Below are positions 40,225-48,360 of a stretch of 64,000 bases of DNA, in pieces. A program made the translations under genes and the position numbers. Each line of letters begins with the position of its first letter. The stretch's first letter is position 1. Origin of the DNA: JAWWPG01 sp033850885 (GTDB lineage Bacteria > Actinomycetota > Actinomycetes > Propionibacteriales > Nocardioidaceae); NCBI GenBank assembly GCA_033850885.1, contig JAWWPG010000039.1, positions 1 through 64,000 of the forward strand, given 5' to 3'. The notes beneath the pieces are model-generated. The model did not search any database, was not told the DNA's origin, and saw nothing but the letters and a program-made list of their open reading frames with translations.

Positions 40225-41946
40225 CTACGCGGGTGGTACGGGCAGATAGCCCATTTCCCTCAGGTATTCGAGAATGCGTTGGGACGCCTCGTCCGGTGTC
40301 TGGGTGAAGTCCACCACGATGTCGGCGTCTTTCGGTTCGTCGTAGCCATCCGAGACACCGGTGAACTGGGAGACGACCCCGGCTCGCGCCTTCGCGTAGA
40401 GACCCTTGCGATCACGCTTCTCACAGATGTCGAGGGGCGTGTCGACGTACACCAGCACGAACCCTCCCCCGGCCTCGACCATACGGCGGACATCACGGCG
40501 GGCTGCCGCGTACGGCGCGATCGGCGCGCAGACCGCGACGCCGCCGCTTTTCGTGATCTCGGCGGCAACGTACCCGATGCGACGCACGTGTCGATCGCGG
40601 TCCTCTCGCGAGAACCCGAGCTCGCTCGACAGCTGCTGCCTGACCTCGTCGCCGTCCAGCAACGACACACTGCGGTCTGCGAGCTCACTGAGCTTCTCGA
40701 CGAGGCTGCGTGCGATCGTGGACTTCCCGGCCCCGGAGAGGCCGGTGAAGAAGACGGTGAAGCCCTGGTCGGCACGAGCCCGGAACCGCCGTCGCAGCTC
40801 GTCCGCCACGGCAGGGACGGTGAACCAGGCCGGCACGTCGGCGCCAAGGGCAAGTCGTGCGCGGAGGTCGGTGCCGCTGATCTGTAAGACCGGTAGGCCA
40901 GCCGGCGCCTCACTCTCCTCGACATATGTGCCGGAGTCCGCCAGATAGACCATCCGCTGGAACTTCACGATCTGGATGCCTAGCTCCGCCTCATGCCGTT
41001 GGAGCAGCTCTTGAGCGGCGTAGGGATGGTAAAAGGGCACACCGGTGAGATCCGGCCGCGGGCCCGCGTGGTCCCGGCCGATGATGAAGTGTGTGGCACC
41101 GTAGTTCTGACGAATGAGCGCATGCCACAGTGCCTCGCGTGGACCGGCCATGCGCATGGCGAGAGGAAGTAGCGAGACCATGGCGGTGTCGGGCGGATAG
41201 CTCGGCAACAAAGCCTGGTAACAGCGAACCCTTGTGTGGTAGTCGACGTCCCCGGGCTGGGTAAGTCCCACCACTGGGTGGATGAGCAGCTTGGCGTCGG
41301 CCTCTCGTGCCCCGCGCAAAGTCAGCTCGAGGTGTGCGCGATGCATCGGGTTGCGAGTGTTGAACGCGACGACGCGTTTCCACCCGCGGCGTACGAACTC
41401 GGCGCGTAGCTGGACAGGGGTACGACGAAGCTCCGGAAAGTCACAGTGGTGGAACGGCTCCAGCACCTCGAGCTGGCCGGCGACGTACCAGGGGTTGCTG
41501 CCATGGAGAAGGTGCTCAACTCCGGGGTGAGCCTCGTTGGTGGTACCGAACACCGCTCTCGCCTCGGCCAGCCGATCGGGTTTCCAGGCCTGCGAAAGAC
41601 GCAGGGTGCCAACCATCACCCCCTCCCGGTCACGCAGTGCCAGAGCGCCGGAACGTTCTGCAGCACGGACCGCGCCCTCGGGCAGGTCGAGCGTGATGGG
41701 GATGGGCCACAGTGTCCCGTCGGCCAGCCGCATGGACTCGCAGACCGCCGCGTAGTCGGCAAATCCCATAAAGCCCCGTAGCGGCGAGAACCCTCCGGTC
41801 GCGAGGAGCTCCAAGTCGTAGAGCTGCCGGTGGGTAAGACGCCAGCTGGGATAGTTCACCGCGTCGTCCCGGAGCTCGGCTCGCCGGGAAGGGTTCACCA
41901 TGAGATCTACGAGAGAGCCGCCGTGGGGCGAAACAACGTGGGGCAC
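40225..41946 (-). CDS. Bifunctional sulfate adenylyltransferase/adenylylsulfate kinase
   Basis: A 573-residue fusion making PAPS from sulfate and ATP. The N-terminal ATP sulfurylase part has a PUA-like start (SLVDLMVNPSRRAELRDDA), the HxxH-type loop FNTRNPMHRAHLEL and FIIGRDHAGPR. The C-terminal APS kinase (from about residue 395) has P-loop FTGLSGAGKSTIARSL, the motif LLDGDEVRQQL, GFSREDRDRHVRR and KGLYAKARAG. The GTG used has GGAGAG four bases upstream; a longer in-frame ATG adds 29 Arg-rich residues and is rejected. No CysD/CysN or sulfite reductase is near; the likely consumer is the sulfotransferase 15 kb away in the glycan cluster. Confidence 0.92.
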   Translation of the reverse strand: MPHVVSPHGGSLVDLMVNPSRRAELRDDAVNYPSWRLTHRQLYDLELLATGGFSPLRGFMGFADYAAVCESMRLADGTLWPIPITLDLPEGAVRAAERSGALALRDREGVMVGTLRLSQAWKPDRLAEARAVFGTTNEAHPGVEHLLHGSNPWYVAGQLEVLEPFHHCDFPELRRTPVQLRAEFVRRGWKRVVAFNTRNPMHRAHLELTLRGAREADAKLLIHPVVGLTQPGDVDYHTRVRCYQALLPSYPPDTAMVSLLPLAMRMAGPREALWHALIRQNYGATHFIIGRDHAGPRPDLTGVPFYHPYAAQELLQRHEAELGIQIVKFQRMVYLADSGTYVEESEAPAGLPVLQISGTDLRARLALGADVPAWFTVPAVADELRRRFRARADQGFTVFFTGLSGAGKSTIARSLVEKLSELADRSVSLLDGDEVRQQLSSELGFSREDRDRHVRRIGYVAAEITKSGGVAVCAPIAPYAAARRDVRRMVEAGGGFVLVYVDTPLDICEKRDRKGLYAKARAGVVSQFTGVSDGYDEPKDADIVVDFTQTPDEASQRILEYLREMGYLPVPPA

Positions 41947-42247
41947 GACTCTCCTGCGTCTCGATGACGAATGATAATCGCAGGTTAACAGCGCACCGAC
42001 CGGTCGTTTGGTGAGTTGCAACTTCCGTTCCACCTCGAGGCCCCAATCGGATTCTCATAACACATCATGATGCTCTTTTCGCTTCGGGGCTAACCGCAAT
42101 GGAGCGCATATACAACGACAGAAGGTACTAATGTGACTTTCGGCGTTTTGCCGTTAACCGCGGGGCAGGTGGGCTTTACTTTTACCAGACCCTCGCGCAG
42201 GCCACGCCCAGCCGCCCGGCGCCCACCTGTCAACAAAAGGACTGAGC
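41947..42247. other. Divergent promoter region between sat-cysC and the oxidoreductase
   Basis: 301 bases without a gene. It contains a perfect 10-base palindrome AGTTGCAACT near 42014 and AT-rich stretches around 41970-41985 and 42050-42130 that likely hold two divergent promoters. No terminator or riboswitch was recognised. Confidence 0.45.
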
Positions 42248-43462
42248 ATGGACGAGATCGAGATCGCCGTTATCGGTGCGGGACCGCACGGGTTGGCGGC
42301 GGCTGCGCACCTGCGAAGGGCCGGAGCTGAGTGCCAGGTCTTCGGCGACCCGATGTCGTTCTGGCGGACTATGCCGGCCGGGATGCTCCTCCGGTCGAAC
42401 TGGCCGGCGACCTGCATCGCCGAACACGAGGGGCCGCTGTCGCTCGACAGCTACTGCGCCGCCACTGGCTGCCCGCTGCGAACCCCCGTCCCGCTGGAGC
42501 GCTTCATCGAGTACGGGACATGGGTTCAGCAGCAGGTGGCCCCGGACGTGGACCCGCGCCACGTCGAACGGGCCGAGTACGACGGTGACAGGTTCGTTCT
42601 CACGATGGACGACGGCGTCCGCCTCCGCGCGCAGCGTGTCGTGGTGGCTGCGGGGATTGACGCTTTCGTCCACCGGCCCTCCGTCTCAGCGGGCCTGCCT
42701 GCCGAGCTGGTATCGCACAGCGCGGACCACCGGGACCTCAGTCGGTTTCGCGGTCAGCGAGTGCTGGTCGTCGGAGGTGGTCAGAGCGCGCTCGAGTCGG
42801 CAGCGCTGATGCACGAGTCGGGCGCCGAGGTCGAGGTGCTCGTTCGCGCAAACCATCTGAACTGGTTGCACGGCGGGAAGTACCACCGCAAGCTCGGTCG
42901 CTTGGCACCGATCGTTTACGCTCCGACTGACGTCGGCCCCATGGGCATCTCGAGGATTGTCGCCGTTCCAGACCTGTTCCGACGCCTGCCTCGCACCGTG
43001 CAGGCGTCCATGGCGGCTCGGGCCATCCGCCCCGCAGGAGCTGCCTGGCTCAAACCACGGCTCGAAGAAGTCCCCCTCCACCTCGGCCGCACCGTGCGAG
43101 CCGCCAAGCCCGTGAGCGACAAGCTCCATGTCGAAGTCGATGACGGGCGGACGCGCATCGTCGACCATCTGCTGTTCGGAACCGGCTATCGAGTCGACAT
43201 CACCCGCTACCCGTTCCTTGACCCAGGCCTTGCGAGTCGGGTGAAGTCCGTCGACGGCTACCCCGTGCTCCGCCGCGGGATGGAGTCATCGATACCCGGG
43301 CTGCACTTCCTCGGCGCGCCGGCAGCCCGCAGCTACGGCCCGATCATGCGGTTCGTCGCCGGCGGCTGGTTCGGCGCCGCGACCCTGACCGACGTCGTGA
43401 CCGGAAACCAGGCGCCGAAAGCGCAGACCACGTCGGCCGCACCTTCGGGTATGGGCAGGTAG
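42248..43462 (+). CDS. FAD/NAD(P)-dependent oxidoreductase (flavin monooxygenase-like)
   Basis: A 404-residue two-dinucleotide-fold protein. FAD motif VIGAGPHGLAAAAHLRRAG is at the N-terminus, and the NAD(P) motif VLVVGGGQSALESAALM is near residue 175. The C-terminal FLGAPAARSYGPIMRFVAGG closes the FAD site. This pattern fits FMO/lysine N-hydroxylase-like oxidoreductases. AAAGGA lies 7 bases before the ATG. It is followed within 3 bases by an ATP-grasp gene, so the two probably act on one molecule. A link to surface glycan synthesis is inferred from position only. Confidence 0.83.
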   Translation: MDEIEIAVIGAGPHGLAAAAHLRRAGAECQVFGDPMSFWRTMPAGMLLRSNWPATCIAEHEGPLSLDSYCAATGCPLRTPVPLERFIEYGTWVQQQVAPDVDPRHVERAEYDGDRFVLTMDDGVRLRAQRVVVAAGIDAFVHRPSVSAGLPAELVSHSADHRDLSRFRGQRVLVVGGGQSALESAALMHESGAEVEVLVRANHLNWLHGGKYHRKLGRLAPIVYAPTDVGPMGISRIVAVPDLFRRLPRTVQASMAARAIRPAGAAWLKPRLEEVPLHLGRTVRAAKPVSDKLHVEVDDGRTRIVDHLLFGTGYRVDITRYPFLDPGLASRVKSVDGYPVLRRGMESSIPGLHFLGAPAARSYGPIMRFVAGGWFGAATLTDVVTGNQAPKAQTTSAAPSGMGR

Positions 43463-43465
43463 GGA

Positions 43466-44689
43466 ATGGCTCCGGAGACCTCTAGGTGGCGTGGCATGTC
43501 GTCGAAGGAGGGGTCACGCCAGCGCGGGGCCGTTGGCGCACTTGTCGTTGGCGGCGACTACCAGGGGCTGGGCATCGCACGCAGCCTGGGTCGTCAGGGC
43601 GTGCCCGTTTGCGTCCTCGACGACGAGTTCTCGATCGCGAGCGCTTCGCGGTTCGTCCAGCGACATGTGCGCGTCCAGGATCTGCGGGGGGCACAGCAGA
43701 CGATCGCCGCGCTGGTCGAGGTCGCCCAGCGGCTTCAGCTCCAAGGATGGGTCCTCTACCCGACACGGGAGGAGACAGTGGCCGCGGTCGCGTCCAATCG
43801 AGACAAGCTGTCCGAACTCCTCCGGGTGCCGACGCCGGCCTGGTCCTCGGTGCACCCGGCTTGGGACAAGCGTGAGACGTACCAGCTGGCCGACAGGTTG
43901 GGGGTCCCCACCCCCCGGACGTGGTTCCCACAGAACGAGCGTGACCTCGAGCTCATCGAGGTCGACTCTCCCGTCGTCGTAAAGCCGGCCATCAAAGAGC
44001 ATTTCTTCTATGCGACCGGGGCGAAGGCATGGCGTGCGGACAACGCCGACGAGCTGGTTGCCGCCTACCGACGGGCCTGCTCGGTCGTCCAGCCGGGAGA
44101 GGTGCTCGTTCAGGAGATGATCCCTGGCGGGGGCGAGCGGCAGGTGGCCTACTGCACATTCTTCAAGGAAGGACGTTCGCTGGCCAGCATGACGGTGCGC
44201 CGCCGACGTCAGCACCCGTCGGACTTCGGTCGAGCAAGCACGTTTGTCGAGACGATCGAGCTGCCTGAGCTCGAGAAGCCTTCGGTCCGCTTCCTTCAGG
44301 AGATCGACTACTACGGCCTGGCCGAGCTGGAGTACAAGCAGGATCCACGCGACGGCGGGTACAAACTGCTGGATGTGAACCCACGGACCTGGGGCTACCA
44401 CTCACTCGGACCGGCAGCCGGCGTGGACTTCCCCTACCTGCTCTTCCGTGACCAGTTGGGGCTCCCGGTGCAGTCGGTGAAGGCCCGGACGGGAGTGCGC
44501 TGGGTCCGGCTGGCCACGGACCTGCCGAACGCCGTCCGAGACATCCGAGCCGGGACGGCTCACACCGGTGACTACCTGCGCTCACTGCGGGGAGTCGACA
44601 CGGAGGCGGTGTTCTCCTTGCGCGACCCGCTGCCCGGTCTGTACGAGGTCGCGATGCTGCCGTACCTCGCCGTCAAGCGCGGTCTGTGA
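43466..44689 (+). CDS. ATP-grasp ligase-like protein
   Basis: A 407-residue ATP-grasp protein. The N-terminal domain VGALVVGGDYQGLGIARSLG is followed by VLYPTREETVAAVASN, then PVVVKPAIKEHFFYATGAKA (ATP-binding lysine region), VLVQEMIPGGGERQVAY and GLAELEYKQDPRDGGYKLLDVNP in separate segments. The last of these carries Mg ligands Glu and Asn. The group includes carbamoyl-phosphate-synthase-like ligases often found next to polysaccharide deacetylases in exopolysaccharide loci. It would join a carboxylate to an amine or other acceptor; the substrate is unknown. AGGTAGGG precedes the ATG. Confidence 0.87.
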   Translation: MAPETSRWRGMSSKEGSRQRGAVGALVVGGDYQGLGIARSLGRQGVPVCVLDDEFSIASASRFVQRHVRVQDLRGAQQTIAALVEVAQRLQLQGWVLYPTREETVAAVASNRDKLSELLRVPTPAWSSVHPAWDKRETYQLADRLGVPTPRTWFPQNERDLELIEVDSPVVVKPAIKEHFFYATGAKAWRADNADELVAAYRRACSVVQPGEVLVQEMIPGGGERQVAYCTFFKEGRSLASMTVRRRRQHPSDFGRASTFVETIELPELEKPSVRFLQEIDYYGLAELEYKQDPRDGGYKLLDVNPRTWGYHSLGPAAGVDFPYLLFRDQLGLPVQSVKARTGVRWVRLATDLPNAVRDIRAGTAHTGDYLRSLRGVDTEAVFSLRDPLPGLYEVAMLPYLAVKRGL

Positions 44690-44716
44690 TGCGGTCCCTG
44701 CCCGGGGAAGAACCCG

Positions 44717-46189
44717 GTGTTTGAGTCCTCGCACCCGTTCGAGTTCTTCGACTACTTCCGGGTTCCCTACCAGATCACTCCCGCGGCCAGTGACGACCTG
44801 CCCGCGGGAGTCGGGCGGCTGATGCCGACCGACCAGGTAGGCACTCGCGGAGGCGCCCTGCTGTGGCTGCCGGCTGACAGCTCCGGCAGACCTCGACGTT
44901 CGTACCGGCTCGGCCGCTACCGGCTCAACGGTTTCACCTTCGTGGCTCGTGTCTCCACGAAGTTGCCTACTGCGATTCAGGGCGCCGTCGGCGCTGGCTG
45001 GCATCAGACCGACCCGATCCTCGACACCGACGGGAACCGGGTCAGTGCGATCTGGAGAGACGAGCACGGAAGTGTCTTCCTGCCCTTCGATCCCGCTGAG
45101 GCGATGCGGTCCTTGTGGTCGGAGAGCTACACCACGGTGGGTTCGGCGGCGCTGCTGCGGATCGCGCGGATAACGATGATCCGTGGATACTACGTCCTCC
45201 GCCCGGTTCTGCCGCGGCGTGCCCAGCTCGCGCTGCGACGTGTCCTTGCCCGCCGGCAGGGCTCGCCGACCTTTCCCGCGTGGCCGATCGAGCACAGTCT
45301 GCACGACCTGTACGGATGGCTCTTCGCCGTGTCGACATGCCTAGCAGGCCGTCCCGTCCCGTGGCTGGATCCGTGGCCGGGCGGCAAGTCCTGGGCACTG
45401 GTGCTGACCCACGATGTGGAGACCGATGTCGGCTACGCGGACATGAGGCTGCTGCGCGATGGCGAGCGCGCCCACGGATATCGCTCGTCATGGAACTTCG
45501 TGCCGGAGCGGTACGAGGTGGACGACGACACGGTCCGCGAGCTGGTGGAAGACGGCTGCGAGATCGGGGTGCACGGCCTGCGGCACGACGGGCGCGACCT
45601 CGCCTCACGCAGAATGGTCGACCAGCGGCTGCCGGCAATGCGGGCGCACGCGGCCAAGTGGGGCGCTGTGGGCTTCCGATCCCCGGCCACCCAGCGTTCG
45701 TGGGACCTCATGCCACTTCTCGGTTTCGACTACGACACCTCCTACCCCGACACCGACCCCTACGAGCCTCAGCCCGGAGGGTGCTGCACCTACCTGCCGT
45801 TCTTCAACCAGCACATGGTCGAGCTCCCCATCACACTCCCCCAGGACCACACGTTGTTCGAGATCCTCGAACATGCTGACGGAGCGCTGTGGGTCAGCAA
45901 GGCGAGCGACATCCGGGCTCGAGGCGGCATGGTGCTCGTCCTCGCCCACCCTGACTACGCGCGCAACCAGCGGATGGCGCTGGCGTGGGAGCAGCTGCTC
46001 GACGAGTTCGCTGACGACGATACGGTGTGGCAGGCCCTGCCGCGGGAGGTCGCCTCGTGGTGGCGCCGCCGTCAGGATTCCACCCTCCTTCCCGACGGTG
46101 ATGGATGGAAGGTTCAAGGCCCCGCCGCCGGCGAAGGGCGGGTACGTCTCACGACGTACCTTCCGGCACTTACAAGCACCCAGCCGTAG
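44717..46189 (+). CDS. Polysaccharide deacetylase-like protein
   Basis: A 490-residue protein with a long N-terminal region of unknown fold (1-210) and a NodB/CE4-type domain (about 230-420). The metal/catalytic segment is LVLTHDVETDVGYADM. The second motif region is GCEIGVHGLRHDGRDL (His-x3-His), and GFRSPATQRSWDLM supplies the Arg of motif 3. No signal peptide is visible, so it would act in the cytoplasm or on a lipid-linked intermediate. GTG start with GGGGAAG upstream. Neighbours on both sides are glycan-type enzymes. Confidence 0.85.
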   Translation: MFESSHPFEFFDYFRVPYQITPAASDDLPAGVGRLMPTDQVGTRGGALLWLPADSSGRPRRSYRLGRYRLNGFTFVARVSTKLPTAIQGAVGAGWHQTDPILDTDGNRVSAIWRDEHGSVFLPFDPAEAMRSLWSESYTTVGSAALLRIARITMIRGYYVLRPVLPRRAQLALRRVLARRQGSPTFPAWPIEHSLHDLYGWLFAVSTCLAGRPVPWLDPWPGGKSWALVLTHDVETDVGYADMRLLRDGERAHGYRSSWNFVPERYEVDDDTVRELVEDGCEIGVHGLRHDGRDLASRRMVDQRLPAMRAHAAKWGAVGFRSPATQRSWDLMPLLGFDYDTSYPDTDPYEPQPGGCCTYLPFFNQHMVELPITLPQDHTLFEILEHADGALWVSKASDIRARGGMVLVLAHPDYARNQRMALAWEQLLDEFADDDTVWQALPREVASWWRRRQDSTLLPDGDGWKVQGPAAGEGRVRLTTYLPALTSTQP

Positions 46190-46191
46190 CC

Positions 46192-47394
46192 GTGGGCCTA
46201 CCAGCAGGGGATGGGGAGGAACGCCGGCCAGGCCGTGGACAGCACGTTGCCGTGATCGTGGAGAACGTTGCCGTGGGCGTCGACACGCGTCTGCGCAAGC
46301 AGGTACGCGACCTGCTCGCCGCAGGACACCGCGTATCGGTCATCACGATGCGGGACGACGACAACGCCGCCTTTCGCGACACGCCCGGCTTGCGGCTGCT
46401 GGAGTACCCGCCACCTGCGCAGCCTACCGGGGCACTGGGATATGTGCGTGAGTACGTCGTGTCCTTTTGTCGGGCCTCGGCACTTGCGTGTCGGTTGCGG
46501 CTGCGGGGGCACGTTGACGTGCTCCAGGTGTGCCAGCCGCCGGACATCTACTTTCCGTTGTGCAGGCTCATGCGCTGGCTGGGCACCAGGATCGTGGTCG
46601 ACCAGCGCGACCTCATGCCAGAGCTCCTCGGCTCTCGGTACGAACGACCGCCACAGGCCATGATGCGAGTCCTTGGCTGGCTCGAGCGCCGCACCCAGCG
46701 GGTAGCCCACCACACGCTTTGCGTCAACGAATACCTGCGTGACCGCATCATCGACGCCGGTGCCGCTCCCGGGCAGGTCTCGGTCATCCGGAACGGGCCA
46801 GTGCTGGCCCGCGTCGAGCAGACGGTGCCTGAGCCGACGCTCAAGGGCGCTCATCGTTACCTGGTCTGCTGGGCCGGGAAGATGGGCAAACAGGACAGGG
46901 TCGACTTGGTGGTGCGGGTCGCCGAATATGTGGTCCGTGATCTCGGTCGCCGCGACTGCGGCTTCGCGGTCCTCGGAGACGGCGAATGTCTGGAGGAGCT
47001 GCGGGCCCTGACGGCTCAGCTGGGGCTGGACCCGTGGGTGAGCTTCCCCGGCTGGTTGCCGGAGGACCGCGTCTTCACCTACCTGGCGTCAGCGGACCTG
47101 GGTCTGGACACGTCCTTGCAGGTGGAGGTCTCACCGGTCAAGGCGATGGAGTATATGGCGTTCGGGCTCCCACTCGTGTGCTTCGACTTGCAAGAGACGC
47201 GCCGAATCGCAGTCGATGCTGCCGTCTTCGTCGCCCCCGCCGACACGGCCGCGCTGGCGAGATCGCTGGTGGCTCTGCTCGACGATTCGCGGGCCCGCCA
47301 CAAGCTGGGATCCGTGGGCCGAGCGCGCGTGCGTGAGGAACTGGCGTGGGAGCGGCAGACGCCGGTATATCTGGCAGCCATCCAACCGCCGTGA
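46192..47394 (+). CDS. GT4-family glycosyltransferase (GT-B fold)
   Basis: A glycosyltransferase of about 400 residues. The N-terminal half has VAVIVENVAVGVDTRLRKQV and VDVLQVCQPPDIYFPLCRLM. The C-terminal donor domain has WAGKMGKQDRVDLVVRVAEY, GFAVLGDGECLEELRALT and SPVKAMEYMAFGLPLVCFDL (the EX7E-like glutamates). It probably adds a sugar to a lipid-linked glycan on the cytoplasmic face. The start is uncertain: the GTG two bases after the preceding stop is used, and in-frame GTG codons about 55-60 bases later are possible. Confidence 0.85.
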   Translation: MGLPAGDGEERRPGRGQHVAVIVENVAVGVDTRLRKQVRDLLAAGHRVSVITMRDDDNAAFRDTPGLRLLEYPPPAQPTGALGYVREYVVSFCRASALACRLRLRGHVDVLQVCQPPDIYFPLCRLMRWLGTRIVVDQRDLMPELLGSRYERPPQAMMRVLGWLERRTQRVAHHTLCVNEYLRDRIIDAGAAPGQVSVIRNGPVLARVEQTVPEPTLKGAHRYLVCWAGKMGKQDRVDLVVRVAEYVVRDLGRRDCGFAVLGDGECLEELRALTAQLGLDPWVSFPGWLPEDRVFTYLASADLGLDTSLQVEVSPVKAMEYMAFGLPLVCFDLQETRRIAVDAAVFVAPADTAALARSLVALLDDSRARHKLGSVGRARVREELAWERQTPVYLAAIQPP

Positions 47395-47494
47395 TCGCCG
47401 CACCGGGGTGAGCAACGGGTGGCCGCTATGCCACGGGCTCACGGCGACTAGGATTCGAAAGGGGGCGCGGCAGCTCGTCGACAAGGGGGATTGC

Positions 47495-48322
47495 ATGCAA
47501 CCCGGTTACCTGGCAAGGGCATCTCTGACCATGTTCCGCCATCCTTTGCAGGGGCTCGAGCGCGTTCGCGGCCGACTCGATCGGCGCCATGACCTTCGCC
47601 AGCTGGCTATGTCTGAGTCTGCGGCACCGGAGATCTACCAGACGGTGACGGACTGGGAGCCGCGCCTGCATGCGATGCTCGGGATCGACTGGCCATGTGA
47701 CGCGGCCGCCGAGTTCCAGCAACGATGGAGCTCCCTTGTCGACGAGGTGACAGCGACTGGGGCACGTTTCGGATTGAGCTCCTACGCAAGGTGGAGCGAC
47801 GGCGACGTGGCGTTCGCCGGGGCGATCTGGTGCGTGATCGCGCATACCCGCCCCACCAGGGTCGTCGAGACCGGCGTGGCGCACGGAGTGACGAGCCGGA
47901 TCATCCTCGAGGGCCTCGAGCGCAACGGTCAAGGTGACCTGTACAGCATCGACCTGCCCGCTGTCGACTCGAACCTGCGCGGAGAGATCGGCATGGCGGT
48001 CCCGGAGCGCCTGAGAGGTCGGTGGACCTACGTCGAGGGCACCACTCGATCCCGTCTCCCTTCGGTGCTCGTCGAGCTGGGCGAGATCGACCTCTTCGTT
48101 CACGACAGCCTGCACACCGGGCGCAACGTCCGCATGGAGCTGGACCGCGCATGGCCCGTGCTGCGACCGGGTGGTGTGGCCGTCGTCGACGACGTCGATC
48201 ACAGCTTTGGTTTCCGTACATTCCTTGACTCACATGAGCCGTTGGCCTGGTTCACCGCCCCCCACGTTGCCGGTCGCGGCTTGTTCGGACTGGCGATCAA
48301 GCCGTCGCTGCCGTCGTCGTGA
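47495..48322 (+). CDS. SAM-dependent methyltransferase (class I, Methyltransf_24-like)
   Basis: A 275-residue protein. Motif I is VVETGVAHGVTSRIILEGLE, and LYSIDLPAVDSNL and DLFVHDSLHTGRNVRMELDR follow, with WPVLRPGGVAVVDDV as post-motif strand. It belongs with cephalosporin-hydroxylase-like/Methyltransf_24 enzymes common in glycan loci, possibly O-methylating a sugar. AAGGGGGA four bases before the ATG sets the start; a longer reading overlaps the glycosyltransferase. It ends 38 bases from the convergent giant gene. Confidence 0.8.
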   Translation: MQPGYLARASLTMFRHPLQGLERVRGRLDRRHDLRQLAMSESAAPEIYQTVTDWEPRLHAMLGIDWPCDAAAEFQQRWSSLVDEVTATGARFGLSSYARWSDGDVAFAGAIWCVIAHTRPTRVVETGVAHGVTSRIILEGLERNGQGDLYSIDLPAVDSNLRGEIGMAVPERLRGRWTYVEGTTRSRLPSVLVELGEIDLFVHDSLHTGRNVRMELDRAWPVLRPGGVAVVDDVDHSFGFRTFLDSHEPLAWFTAPHVAGRGLFGLAIKPSLPSS

Positions 48323-48360
48323 CCCGCGGGCGCCCTCGCCGGCACGAACGTCCCCTCGGG

